Source: Nitrospina sp052156635 (GTDB lineage: Bacteria > Nitrospinota > Nitrospinia > Nitrospinales > Nitrospinaceae). Taken from it: a DNA stretch of 64,000 bases. Shown one piece after another: positions 1-8,637 of this stretch. Each line of letters opens with the position of its first letter. The stretch's first letter is position 1. Under the pieces are notes generated by a model. It was not told where the DNA came from, ran no database searches, and was given only the letters and a program-made list of their open reading frames with translations. The translations under genes were made by a program, and so were the position numbers. Location of the stretch: contig NZ_JBQKUO010000001.1 of assembly GCF_052156635.1 (NCBI RefSeq), positions 310,001 through 374,000 of the forward strand, read 5' to 3'.

Positions 1-571
1 GTTCGGTCCATTCCTTGAAAACTTTTGTCGGTGCCAACCGTTTCAGGTTTGCCTTTTCCTCCGCCACCTGTTCCGGGCGCAGTGTCCCCAGCCAGGCATT
101 CTTATACGGGGTGAATACCTTGAACGGCTCCCCCTGCCGCGTTGCGATGTCCGGATATTCGAACACAACCTGATCCATGTAAGAATGAAACGCCACATCC
201 CAGATCTTGAGTTTCTGTTCGACTATGCGGTCGCGTTTTCTGGCGTAAGGATCATAGTCGCGGTTGGTGAACACCGCATCGACTTTCAATTCCTGGGCAA
301 GACGGGGAATGTCCAGCACCGGATCGCCGTGGCACACCAGCAGGTCGGACCCTTTTTTAACCAGCCGCGCCTGCATTTCTTTCAAGGAATGATGAATGAA
401 GGTGACCCGCCGGTCATCCTTGTCTTCCAGTTTGCGCAGGATGTTGGTATCGAACACAAACACGACGATCACTTCGCGGGACTGACGGGTGGCAGCTGTA
501 AGCGCGGTGTGATCCCGAATACGAAGGTCGCGCCGGACCCAGCATAAGGCTCTTTGGTAAACGGCCATCAT
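1..571 (-). CDS. phr: Deoxyribodipyrimidine photo-lyase, N-terminal part (cut by window edge)
   Basis: The first 190 residues of a DNA photolyase/cryptochrome-family protein are visible; the rest lies left of the window. The start MMAVYQRALCWVRRDLRIRD carries the W-x-RRDLR-x-RD motif of the N-terminal antenna-binding Rossmann domain. The stretch GEPFKVFTPYKNAWL near residue 165 matches the conserved VFTPY-x-x-AW element. Known members repair UV-induced cyclobutane pyrimidine dimers using FADH- and blue light; the FAD domain is not visible, so a cryptochrome cannot be excluded. Two consecutive ATG codons (571 and 568) are possible starts. It follows the permease/FG-GAP gene on the same strand after about 90 nt and could be cotranscribed with it. 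Confidence 0.85.
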   Translation of the reverse strand, partial: MMAVYQRALCWVRRDLRIRDHTALTAATRQSREVIVVFVFDTNILRKLEDKDDRRVTFIHHSLKEMQARLVKKGSDLLVCHGDPVLDIPRLAQELKVDAVFTNRDYDPYARKRDRIVEQKLKIWDVAFHSYMDQVVFEYPDIATRQGEPFKVFTPYKNAWLGTLRPEQVAEEKANLKRLAPTKVFKEWTE

Positions 572-660
572 TGGATTTCCGAATTTTTCACAATCTTCCC
601 ATTGTATCCCGTGAAGACCGGGTTTGTGGGGATAATTTGAAGGGAAGCGCCCGGTCAGGC

Positions 661-3600
661 TCAATTTCTGGAAATGAGGTAGTCCCGCCCGGCCGCAAGG
701 GGTCTGGATATCGTGGACGTGGTGCCGTCGTTCCAGCGGATTTCCACCCGGCTGACCGAATCGTGCGCGCCCAGTCCGAAATGTGCGAACGCCGCGTCAA
801 ACGAGTGAAACCCGCCCCCGGCACGGATTTCCCGCATCTGGTGGCGGCCGCCTTCCGGCCCGTAATGGAGGGTGATGCGGCAACCGATGCAGTTGCGGTT
901 GCCCTGACCATCCTCGAGGTGGAAGCTGATGCTGTTCTTTTCGTCCTCGCCGTTGATGTGAATTTTGAAAGGTCCGTACAGTGTATTGACCACCAGATCC
1001 AGGTCGCCGTCGCGGTCGAAATCGAGGTAGGTGTAGGTGGAGCTGTGGTCGAAGTCCTGCAGTCCGAACTCCTCCTCCGCCGGGAGAAAGGTTTTGCCCT
1101 GCTGGTTGTGGAAGAAATTATTGGACGTGTATTCCTGCGTGATCAACACGCCGTTCACCACGTAAAGATCCTGCCACTCGTCGTTGTCTAGGTCCACCCA
1201 GCGCGCGTTCCAGCTCCATTCCGCCGTGGTCACGCCCATCGCCTCAGAAACATCTTCCAGGGTCTGGTCCTCTTTCCCTTTCAGCATGACGTTGGACATA
1301 CTGCGGAAACGAATCTCTTCGTCGCGGTTGTACTGTTTCCAGTCTGCCTCAAAATACAAATCGCACATCTTGTACCCCAGCACGTAGCCGGGATCGATCT
1401 TGTCGCAGAGCGCGGGATCGTCGTTGCGAGTGGCAAGGAGGGCCATGCGCGTCACCATGCAGTCGCCGATGTCGCGCCGGTTGCCAAGCAAACTGCACCG
1501 TTGGTGGATGTCCTGCTTTTCCGGATTGAGCAGGGTGACGAGTTGCATCAGGGTGTCGCACTCCCGGCGGCCCAGCACCTGCGTGCCTCCATCGCAGAAG
1601 GTCCTGCCGCGTTCCTGCATGAACGTTCCGAAAATGTTCGACACCACATCGATGCCCCGGCTCATGCCGATGTTCGCAAGGTACAGGTCCGGCAACAGGT
1701 CGTTGTCGATGTCCCCGGTATCCATGCTCATCGTGTTTTCGGTGGTGATGGGGATGACGCCGTCCTGCCGTCTGATCTTGCGAAACGCCCCGCCGCCTTC
1801 CCCGAAGTAATACGTATCCGCCACACGGTAGTCGTTGCCCACCGTTAGGTCCTGCACCGCATCTCCGTTCAGATCGGTGAACAGCACGGTGTGGGTCTGA
1901 CCCGGGATGCCGGGAAGAGGTTTCACTTCAAACTTCAGATTGTCGTTCAGCACCAGTTGATTGCCCGCGTTGTTCACGGGCGTGCGGGTGAGGATGCCCA
2001 GGTGGTAATTGCCATTGGCAATGTCGAGAAAGCCGTCCCCGTTGACATCGGCGAATGCCAGGGCGCTGGTCAGCACCGTATCCCCGTTGGGAACACGCAC
2101 CACCTGCGGCACGTTGCCGCGCTTTCCAGGATTCAGCCACAGGTAATTGCCCTCGTCAAAGGTGGTGACGAACACGTCCAGCCAGCCATCGTTGTCCATG
2201 TCCACCGCCGCCACACTGATCGCTTCTTTCCCCGCAATCACCCCCAGCGGCACATCCAGTTTTTCAAACCGCCGTCCATCCAAATTCTGATAAACCTCAA
2301 AGCCGTTGTTGGTGGCCGCCACCACGTCCACCCAGCCGTCGCGGTTGAGGTCGCCGGAAGCCACGCCCCGGCCGAAATAAAAGGGATCGATGAAATTGCG
2401 CGGCGTCAGTTCATTGGAATACGTAATACCCATCTCCGGTCCCGGAACCGAGCGGAACATCTTTCCGGTATCGTGGCCATTGCGCCGGGCGTGCGGAGTG
2501 AACTCCACCCGAAGTCCGTCCTGCTCAAAAAGCAATTCGGAAGAACGCGGATTGGTGGGAACAAACTCCATCCGTTCAGGTCGGGGACCACCGGTCTGGA
2601 GCGAGGCCGAAATCTTCACCACAGGCTCATTCGGGGTGCTGGCAACGAACGCGTCATACTGCTCCAGCCACTGGATATGGCGGTAGGAGGAAAATTTGTC
2701 TGCCGCCAGGCCGACGCCCATGCCTACGGCGGCGACAATGACGAACAGCTTCACCGCCACCCACGTCGAGAACGTGCGCGACACCACCATGGCCGAATAC
2801 ACGCTGAATGTCCCCAGCGTGAACAGCAGGGTCATCACGAATCCGTCCGCCAGTTTCGACATCATCATCGCCTGCGTCAACATGATGTCAAACGCGATCG
2901 GCAAAGGCAGAAACGTTCCCAGCACCGCGAGCACGCTCAGGTTGCGGATATCCGGCTGCAGGCCGATGAAGCGGTCGAGAGTGATGAGGTGGCTCAACAC
3001 CGCACCCATCAGCCCGGCGAGGAGCATCAGCGGAAACGTCCGCACAAAGATGTATTTAAAGGAGCGGAAAAAATCCTTCACCGCGCCGACAAACGCCTGT
3101 CCCCAGCTTTCCTTCTGCACCACTTCCACATCGCAGGTGTCGAACACCGGGTTCGGCTTCTTATCGTTCACCTGTTTTCTTATGGGTGCGTCCTTGGAGA
3201 TGAAAGGCACGATGAGCAACACCAGCAGAAACGTTGCGCCGATTTTCAACACCGCCATGTAAAACGGAAAAATGGAGAACAACATGGTGAGCACGACGAT
3301 GTTCAATGTGGGCGAGCTGAACATCACTGCCAGCGCCGTTTCCATGCGGCTCCCTGCATCGTAGATGCCCTTGGCGATCGGCGCGACGCAGTTCACGCAC
3401 ACGCCAAGCGGCGTTCCCACCAGCATGCCCAGCAGGCTGTTGCGGAAGCGGTTGGGCGAGGGTTTCTTCGGCAGGTAGGACAACAGCGCCAGAAACCCGC
3501 CCGCCAGCACCAGGCCGAAACTCATGCCCTTCCAGTTCGTCTCGTACCAGTTGAGCGTGGTGTAAAGAATGCGCGTCGTCAGGTCCGCTCCCGGCGGAAC

Positions 3601-3849
3601 ATGAAAGTGCGCCTCGTGCGACAACTTGTCCTCGAAGGCCTCGGTTCCGGACATGGCGGCTTTGCTGCTGAGAGCCGGGTACCGCGACATCAGCCAGAAG
3701 CCCACCGCCACGCACAGGCAGAATACGGCTACAAAAACGACGCGACGATTGCGGATCATCGGAATTTCGGGTTGAGATGAATGCTCATATACCCCCGGCA
3801 AACCCGCCTTCGCGGGATTGCGGTTTTTGAGAAAGGAATGACGTTGCAT
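661..3849 (-). CDS. ArsP/DUF318-type permease fused to FG-GAP repeats and ASPIC/UnbV domain
   Basis: This is a multi-domain membrane protein of about 1062 residues. After one N-terminal membrane segment (around residues 35-55) and a periplasmic stretch comes an eight-helix-like permease region (about 105-395). It carries GTPLGVCVNCVAPIAKG (around 148-163) and SSPTLN, typical of ArsP_1/DUF318 permeases. From about 490 there are at least seven FG-GAP/VCBS calcium-loop motifs (DLNRDGWVD, DMDNDGWLD, DVNGDGFLD, DFDRDGDLD and others), interrupted around 745-840 by a Cys-containing insert. The last 75 residues are an ASPIC/UnbV domain (FGLGAHDSVSRVEIRWNDG). Family knowledge suggests transport of a metalloid or small compound plus an extracytoplasmic beta-propeller; the fused architecture is unusual and the substrate is unknown. 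A TTG at 3858 and an ATG at 3759 are alternative starts. Confidence 0.8.
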   Translation of the reverse strand: MQRHSFLKNRNPAKAGLPGVYEHSSQPEIPMIRNRRVVFVAVFCLCVAVGFWLMSRYPALSSKAAMSGTEAFEDKLSHEAHFHVPPGADLTTRILYTTLNWYETNWKGMSFGLVLAGGFLALLSYLPKKPSPNRFRNSLLGMLVGTPLGVCVNCVAPIAKGIYDAGSRMETALAVMFSSPTLNIVVLTMLFSIFPFYMAVLKIGATFLLVLLIVPFISKDAPIRKQVNDKKPNPVFDTCDVEVVQKESWGQAFVGAVKDFFRSFKYIFVRTFPLMLLAGLMGAVLSHLITLDRFIGLQPDIRNLSVLAVLGTFLPLPIAFDIMLTQAMMMSKLADGFVMTLLFTLGTFSVYSAMVVSRTFSTWVAVKLFVIVAAVGMGVGLAADKFSSYRHIQWLEQYDAFVASTPNEPVVKISASLQTGGPRPERMEFVPTNPRSSELLFEQDGLRVEFTPHARRNGHDTGKMFRSVPGPEMGITYSNELTPRNFIDPFYFGRGVASGDLNRDGWVDVVAATNNGFEVYQNLDGRRFEKLDVPLGVIAGKEAISVAAVDMDNDGWLDVFVTTFDEGNYLWLNPGKRGNVPQVVRVPNGDTVLTSALAFADVNGDGFLDIANGNYHLGILTRTPVNNAGNQLVLNDNLKFEVKPLPGIPGQTHTVLFTDLNGDAVQDLTVGNDYRVADTYYFGEGGGAFRKIRRQDGVIPITTENTMSMDTGDIDNDLLPDLYLANIGMSRGIDVVSNIFGTFMQERGRTFCDGGTQVLGRRECDTLMQLVTLLNPEKQDIHQRCSLLGNRRDIGDCMVTRMALLATRNDDPALCDKIDPGYVLGYKMCDLYFEADWKQYNRDEEIRFRSMSNVMLKGKEDQTLEDVSEAMGVTTAEWSWNARWVDLDNDEWQDLYVVNGVLITQEYTSNNFFHNQQGKTFLPAEEEFGLQDFDHSSTYTYLDFDRDGDLDLVVNTLYGPFKIHINGEDEKNSISFHLEDGQGNRNCIGCRITLHYGPEGGRHQMREIRAGGGFHSFDAAFAHFGLGAHDSVSRVEIRWNDGTTSTISRPLAAGRDYLISRN

Positions 3850-4049
3850 TGTATCCAAAAAGATCTGAAATTCCTACTCATGGAAGGAAAAATACTGGAC
3901 CCGTTTTCCCACAGGATCAAATTTTTCAAATTCTTTTGAATAACCGTTGGCTTCCAACCAGCGGCGCATTAAAATAAAAGGGTTGGATGGATTCACAAGA
4001 TCCTGTTGAAGTGAAAACCGAGCGACCTGTCGATTGTGGGGGTGATGCT

Positions 4050-4736
4050 ATGCCGATCAAGTTCACACACGTCGATCTGAGGGAGGAAGACACCACCGAG
4101 TCGTTTTTCTCCCACCAATTTCTGAGCGCCCGGATCAAAACCGGGTACGAGTCCAACGAGGGGTTCGATCCCATTTTCACCGATGGACGCAGTGAAGAGT
4201 GGCTGGAGACCAACTGGAAAGAGGTCAAGGACAACGACCTGAGGTACGAGGAAGACGTCAACCAGTACATCACGCTGACGCTTTCCGAACTGGCCAATCC
4301 CCGGTCGCTCGCCTGCTTGAACGAGTACCTCATCGATATCAATTCCGACGCGGGACGCATTGCCGTGTCGCTGAACAGCAAATCGAACCGTTTCACCCTG
4401 TTTCGCGTGAACGCGGACTTTCTTCTGCTGAACCTGGGTCTATTCCGGTCCGACCTGTACCGGGACAGCGACGCTTACCTGGACAAGGGCGGTTCCTATT
4501 ATTTTTCCGCCGCCACCAGCCTGAAGTCGCTGCAGGGGGGCCGCACCGGCCTGTCCGATGTCATGGAAAAGCTTTCCATCAACTTCGGCAAGTACGTGGA
4601 AATCCTACGCCAGATGAAGCAGGACGCCGACAATTACCTGAGTTTTCATGCGAAGATTCCGGAAGCAGAGATGAAGCAGCTGGAACATCTGCTGACACTG
4701 GAAGTTAAGAAAAAGAACAATCCCGGACCCGGATAA
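4050..4736 (+). CDS. Hypothetical protein (228 aa)
   Basis: No family was recognised. The protein is acidic and soluble-looking, with no signal peptide or membrane segment. The C-terminal third is predicted helical (KLSINFGKYVEILRQMKQDA, then an amphipathic stretch ending in KKKNNPGPG). The ATG at 4050 is preceded by GGGGGTGA at 4038-4045 and starts MPIKFTHVDL; an in-frame upstream ATG at 3987 would add 21 residues but has no clear ribosome binding site. It lies 165 nt upstream of mlaE on the same strand, separated by a GC-rich hairpin, so cotranscription is uncertain. A reading frame on the opposite strand over the first half has no family resemblance and is taken as a shadow. Confidence 0.65.
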   Translation: MPIKFTHVDLREEDTTESFFSHQFLSARIKTGYESNEGFDPIFTDGRSEEWLETNWKEVKDNDLRYEEDVNQYITLTLSELANPRSLACLNEYLIDINSDAGRIAVSLNSKSNRFTLFRVNADFLLLNLGLFRSDLYRDSDAYLDKGGSYYFSAATSLKSLQGGRTGLSDVMEKLSINFGKYVEILRQMKQDADNYLSFHAKIPEAEMKQLEHLLTLEVKKKNNPGPG

Positions 4737-4771
4737 ACGGGGATACCGGATACGGCTTACCGCAAACGTAC

Positions 4772-4795
4772 GGACCCGGCGGATTCGCCGGGTTC
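4772..4795. repeat. GC-rich hairpin between the hypothetical gene and mlaE
   Basis: ACCCGGCG (4774-4781), loop GATT, CGCCGGGT (4786-4793) form a perfect 8-bp stem that extends by a G-U and a G-C pair. No T-run follows on either strand, so it is not a convincing intrinsic terminator. It could be an RNA processing or stability element. Confidence 0.35.
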
Positions 4796-4900
4796 CACCT
4801 GCCGCTTCGCCGGACGGCATCACCACCCAACCCGCAATCAAGGCATCCCTCCAAGTGACGGGAACCGGAACGCGGCTCCCGGAGACGGCACACCCCAAAC

Positions 4901-5680
4901 ATGACCCTTCTGCAAACGACAGGACGCTTCACCCTCGACTTCATCCAGAAACTGGGAGTGCGGTTGATTTTTCTAATGCAGGTGGTGGGCTGGGCATTCC
5001 GTCCGCCGTTCAAACTGCGCGAGATCGTCAAACAGACCAATTTCATCGGCGTCAAATCCCTGTTCGTCATCCTGCTCACCGCCGTCTTCACCGGCATGGT
5101 ACTCGGCATGCAGGGCTATTACTCGCTGCGCAAATTTGGGTCGGAAGGCCTGCTCGGCTCCGCTGTAGCCTTGACCATCATCCGCGAGCTCGGCCCCGTG
5201 CTTGCCGCGCTCATGGTCACGGGCAGGGCCGGCAGTGCCATCGCCGCGGAAATCGGCATCATGCGCATCTCCGAACAGCTGGACGCACTGGACACCATGG
5301 CGCTCAGCCCGCTCAAGTACGTGGTCATGCCAAAGGTCGTCGCGGCGCTCATCGCCATTCCCCTGCTCACCGCCATCTTCGACGTGGTCGGCATCTTCGG
5401 CGGTTATATGGTGGGGGTGCACATGTTCGACGTCAGCGCCGGGTCGTTCATCAGCGGCATGGAACTCAGCGTGGAATGGAAGGACGTGTACAGCGGCATC
5501 GTCAAATCCATCTGTTTCGCCCTCCTCATGGTGTGGATCTGCTGTTTCGAAGGGTATTTCGTGGAACGCTACAGCGGCCACGGTGCGGAGGGCGTGAGCC
5601 AGGCCACCACGCACGCGGTGGTGCTGTCTTCCGTCAATATCCTCGTCTGGGATTACGTCATCACTTCCTTCATGATTTGA
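4901..5680 (+). CDS. mlaE: MlaE-type ABC transporter permease
   Basis: This 259-residue polytopic inner-membrane protein is the permease of the MCE/Mla phospholipid transporter, which with MlaF, MlaD and MlaC moves phospholipids between the inner membrane and the outer membrane. Typical MlaE features are the amphipathic N-terminal helix, the central AALMVTGRAGSAIAAEIGIM segment containing the conserved cytoplasmic E-x-G loop, and the EQLDALDTMALSPLKYVVMPK stretch. It is followed after 4 nt by mlaF, and mlaD and mlaC come next, so the group is an operon. No STAS-domain MlaB gene is present. Confidence 0.93.
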   Translation: MTLLQTTGRFTLDFIQKLGVRLIFLMQVVGWAFRPPFKLREIVKQTNFIGVKSLFVILLTAVFTGMVLGMQGYYSLRKFGSEGLLGSAVALTIIRELGPVLAALMVTGRAGSAIAAEIGIMRISEQLDALDTMALSPLKYVVMPKVVAALIAIPLLTAIFDVVGIFGGYMVGVHMFDVSAGSFISGMELSVEWKDVYSGIVKSICFALLMVWICCFEGYFVERYSGHGAEGVSQATTHAVVLSSVNILVWDYVITSFMI

Positions 5681-5684
5681 GCCC

Positions 5685-6431
5685 ATGATTCGAATTCACA
5701 ACCTGCAAAAACAATTCGGCACACAGGAGGTACTGAGAGGGGTGAACCTCGAAATCCCGGAAGGACAGATCACTGCCGTCATCGGCCGAAGCGGTACGGG
5801 CAAGAGCGTTCTGCTCAAACACATCATCGGCCTGCTCAAACCGGATGCCGGCACGGTGACGGTGAACGGCGACGACATCACGAAAGCCGACGGCCACCGC
5901 CTCAATGAACTGCGCAAGAAGTTCGGGATGCTGTTTCAGAACGCGGCCCTGCTGGACTCGATGAGCGTGTACGACAACGTCGCCTTTCCTCTGCGCGAAA
6001 AAACGAAGATGAAGGAAGCGGAAATCCGGGAACGTGTCGACAAAGGCCTGGCCAACGTCGGCATCGTCGGCATGAACCACAAGTTCCCCGCGGAACTGAG
6101 CGGCGGCATGAAAAAACGGGTGGGGCTCGCCCGCGCGCTGGTCACGCAACCGGAAATCATCCTGTTCGACGAACCCACCACCGGCCTCGACCCCATCATG
6201 AAAAAAGCCATCCACCAATTGATCTTCGACACCCAGCGGCAGTTCGGATTCACCGCGATCATGGTGAGCCACGACATCCCGGAGGTGTTCGACTTCGTGG
6301 ACCGGGTGGCCATGCTGTTCGACGGCGTCATTCACGAAACGGGCACACCGGACGAGATGAAACAATCTGAGAACGCCGCCGTGCGGCAGTTTCTGAACGG
6401 GGACCTCGACGGCCCCATCCAGATCAATTAA
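5685..6431 (+). CDS. mlaF: MlaF-type ABC transporter ATP-binding protein
   Basis: This 248-residue cytoplasmic ATPase powers the Mla phospholipid transporter. Walker A is GRSGTGKS (34-41), the Q-loop is FQNAALL around Gln85, the signature is LSGGM (138-142) with KKRVGLARAL after it, and Walker B is ILFDEP (159-164) followed by the D-loop TTGLDP. The LSGGM variant of the usual LSGGQ is characteristic of MlaF. The start lies 4 nt after the mlaE stop, consistent with translational coupling. Length is normal for the family. Confidence 0.95.
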   Translation: MIRIHNLQKQFGTQEVLRGVNLEIPEGQITAVIGRSGTGKSVLLKHIIGLLKPDAGTVTVNGDDITKADGHRLNELRKKFGMLFQNAALLDSMSVYDNVAFPLREKTKMKEAEIRERVDKGLANVGIVGMNHKFPAELSGGMKKRVGLARALVTQPEIILFDEPTTGLDPIMKKAIHQLIFDTQRQFGFTAIMVSHDIPEVFDFVDRVAMLFDGVIHETGTPDEMKQSENAAVRQFLNGDLDGPIQIN

Positions 6432-6501
6432 CAACTGACAACCCCGGCTCAAATCGGGTATCCTTACAATCGAATGGAAGGTAATCGGGAGACTTCTTTA
6501 A

Positions 6502-6942
6502 ATGAATAGCCGCCGCATTGAAATCGTCGTGGGCCTGTTCGTGGTCGCGGGCATCCTCAGCCTCGGATGGCTGTCGTTCAAGCTCGGCAAGAAGGAAATT
6601 CTCGGCACCGACCACTACTCGGTGTACGCCGACTTCGAAACCGTGTCCGGGCTGCGCCAGAACGGGGAAATCGAAATCGCCGGCGTGGTCATCGGCAACA
6701 TCGGCAACATCGGCCTGCACAAGGGCATGGCACGGGTGGAACTCAAAATCCGCAATGACATCACCTTGCCGGAAGACACCATCGTTTCGGTGAAAACCCG
6801 CGGCCTGATCGGTGACAAGATTTTGAGCCTGTCCATGGGCGGCTCGGAAGAAACCGTACCGCCGGGAGGCGTATTGTTTGAAACCGAACCCGCACTCGAT
6901 CTCGAAAGCCTGATCAGCAAGGCGGTTTTCGGCGACGTTTGA
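6502..6942 (+). CDS. mlaD: MlaD-type MCE-domain substrate-binding protein
   Basis: This 146-residue protein has one N-terminal membrane helix (about residues 7-26, RIEIVVGLFVVAGILSLGWL) and one MCE domain (about 38-115) in the periplasm. The FETVSGLRQNGEIEIAGVVIG and VSVKTRGLIGDKILSLS stretches are typical. In characterised systems MlaD hexamers form the lipid channel on top of MlaFE. It is shorter than E. coli MlaD (183 residues) because the C-terminal tail is reduced. It lies 70 nt after mlaF and just before mlaC. Confidence 0.93.
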   Translation: MNSRRIEIVVGLFVVAGILSLGWLSFKLGKKEILGTDHYSVYADFETVSGLRQNGEIEIAGVVIGNIGNIGLHKGMARVELKIRNDITLPEDTIVSVKTRGLIGDKILSLSMGGSEETVPPGGVLFETEPALDLESLISKAVFGDV

Positions 6943-6968
6943 TCATTCCATTTCCACGGAATCCGTTT

Positions 6969-7604
6969 ATGAAAAATTCATTGGTTTGCAAACGGTCTCT
7001 TGGGGCCCTGACCTTGGTACTGACCCTCACCTTTGTCTCCAGCGCCTGGGCTTCGGCGGTGACCGACGGGCTTAAATCCACCATCGATCGGGTCATCAAC
7101 GTTGTCACCGACGACAAGTACAAAAACGACCCGCAGGCGCGGCGTGCCAAACTGCGCGGCATCATCAATCCCAAGTTCGATTACATCGAAATGGGCAAAC
7201 GCTCGCTGGCCAGAAACTGGCGCGACCTGAGCCCGCAGGAGCGCAAGGATTTCATCGACCTGTTCGGCCAGCTTCTGGAAAACTCCTACGCCAAAAAAAT
7301 CGAATCCTACCAGAATGAAGAAATCCTGTACGTCGATGAGGTCATCAAGGGCAAGTACGCGATGGTCAAAACCGAGATCAAACGCAAAAACGATGTCATC
7401 GGCGTTGATTACAAGTTGATCCAGAACGGAAGTGACTGGCAGGTGTACGATTTCATCGTCGAGGGCGTGAGCCTCATCCGCAACTACCGGTCGCAGTTCA
7501 ACAAGATCATCAAGAAAGACTCGTTTCCCGTGCTCATGAACAAGCTGGGCAAAAAAGTGAAGGACCTGGAAGCGGGAACCGACGACGACAAGGACGAACT
7601 CTGA
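6969..7604 (+). CDS. mlaC: MlaC/Tol-Ttg2D family periplasmic phospholipid-binding protein
   Basis: This 211-residue secreted protein has a Sec signal peptide (MKNSLVCKRSLGALTLVLTL to about residue 27, SSAWASA before the cleavage site). The mature part matches the MlaC family: NPKFDYIEMGKRSLARNWRD, then FIDLFGQLLENSYAKKIESY and DYKLIQNGSDWQVYDFIVEG with SLIRNYRSQF. MlaC shuttles phospholipids across the periplasm. The ATG at 6969 is chosen because a TTG 30 nt upstream would put ten residues in front of the signal peptide. The gene closes the mlaEFDC operon; no outer-membrane mlaA is seen here. Confidence 0.92.
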   Translation: MKNSLVCKRSLGALTLVLTLTFVSSAWASAVTDGLKSTIDRVINVVTDDKYKNDPQARRAKLRGIINPKFDYIEMGKRSLARNWRDLSPQERKDFIDLFGQLLENSYAKKIESYQNEEILYVDEVIKGKYAMVKTEIKRKNDVIGVDYKLIQNGSDWQVYDFIVEGVSLIRNYRSQFNKIIKKDSFPVLMNKLGKKVKDLEAGTDDDKDEL

Positions 7605-7635
7605 TTCACCCTGCCCTCCCCTCCCCGGCTGACTC

Positions 7636-8634
7636 ATGATTGCAAGTTCCGCTCCGACACGCATCGACCTTTCAGGCGGCACGCTGGACCTGTGGCCCCT
7701 GCACCTGTTCTTCGGCAACCCGCCGACCCTGAATGCTGCCATCAACCTTTACGCGCGGGTGGAGATCCGTTCCCGCCGTGACCGCAAACTTATCATCGAG
7801 TCGCGCGACCTAAACCACCGCGCCACCTTCTCCAGTCTCAAACACCTGCCCGACAAAAAGCACCCACTGGAACTGATTCTGCGCCTGGTCAAATTGTATG
7901 CACCGAAGAAGGGTCTGGAGATCGTCACGCACTGCGCCGCCCCTGCAGGCTCCGGCATCGGCGGCTCGTCGGCGCTCAACATCGCGCTCAACGGCGCACT
8001 CAACCGCTTCACCGGCCGGGGTTACCGGCGCGATCAGATGATCGAGATCGCCAAGAACATAGAAACTCAGGTCATCAACGTACCCGCAGGAACACAGGAC
8101 TACTTCGCCGCCATGTACGGCGGCCTGCAGGCAGTGCAACCGTATTACGATCGGCTGGCGTCGAACCCCATTCCCTTTGAATTGGAGGATGCCACACGGC
8201 GTTTCGTGTTGTGCTTCACCGGCAAACCCCGAAACTCCGGAATCAACAACTGGACGGTGTACAAGGAATCGATCAACGGCAAGGCATCGGTCAAGAACAA
8301 CCTGCAACGCATAGCCGACATCGCGCGTGAGATGGAGTCGGTCCTCAAAAACAAAAACTGGAACCGCTTCGCCAAATTGTTTGCGGAGGAATGGAAAGCC
8401 CGCAAAGCCCTGGCGCCGGGCATCTGCACCAGGGAAATGGAAACGATGATCCGCGCGGCGGGCAAGGCAGGCGCGCTGGCCGCCAAGGTGTGCGGAGCGG
8501 GCGGCGGCGGGTGCGTGGCGTTCTTCGTTCCGCCGGAGAAGAAACACGCCGTTCAGGAGGTGTTGCAAAAACAGAACGCGCGGGTTCTGGATTTCCGTTT
8601 CGTCAAACGCGGGCTGGTGGTGAAATCCGGCTGA
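7636..8634 (+). CDS. GHMP-family sugar kinase
   Basis: This 332-residue soluble protein belongs to the GHMP kinase superfamily. The N-terminal substrate motif is SAPTRIDLSGGTLDLWPLHL, the phosphate-binding loop is PAGSGIGGSSALNIAL (around 97-112), and the C-terminal motif 3 is KVCGAGGGGCVAFFVPPEKK (around 279-298). It most resembles the D-glycero-D-manno-heptose-7-phosphate kinase/galactokinase-like branch, but the substrate cannot be read from sequence. It follows mlaC by 31 nt on the same strand and may share its transcript, though no functional link is evident. It converges with the dehydrogenase gene, leaving 3 nt between them. Confidence 0.82.
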   Translation: MIASSAPTRIDLSGGTLDLWPLHLFFGNPPTLNAAINLYARVEIRSRRDRKLIIESRDLNHRATFSSLKHLPDKKHPLELILRLVKLYAPKKGLEIVTHCAAPAGSGIGGSSALNIALNGALNRFTGRGYRRDQMIEIAKNIETQVINVPAGTQDYFAAMYGGLQAVQPYYDRLASNPIPFELEDATRRFVLCFTGKPRNSGINNWTVYKESINGKASVKNNLQRIADIAREMESVLKNKNWNRFAKLFAEEWKARKALAPGICTREMETMIRAAGKAGALAAKVCGAGGGGCVAFFVPPEKKHAVQEVLQKQNARVLDFRFVKRGLVVKSG

Positions 8635-8637
8635 AGC

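Noticed and set aside
1891..3780. Long open frame of 629 codons on the plus strand
   Set aside because: It is antisense to the permease/FG-GAP gene, its translation is His/Arg-rich low-complexity sequence with no family resemblance, and it has no ribosome binding site. High GC in third codon positions explains it.
3926..4396. 156-codon minus-strand open frame opposite the hypothetical gene
   Set aside because: It is Ser-rich and has no ribosome binding site; the plus-strand frame has a plausible start and better amino-acid composition, although neither has a known family.
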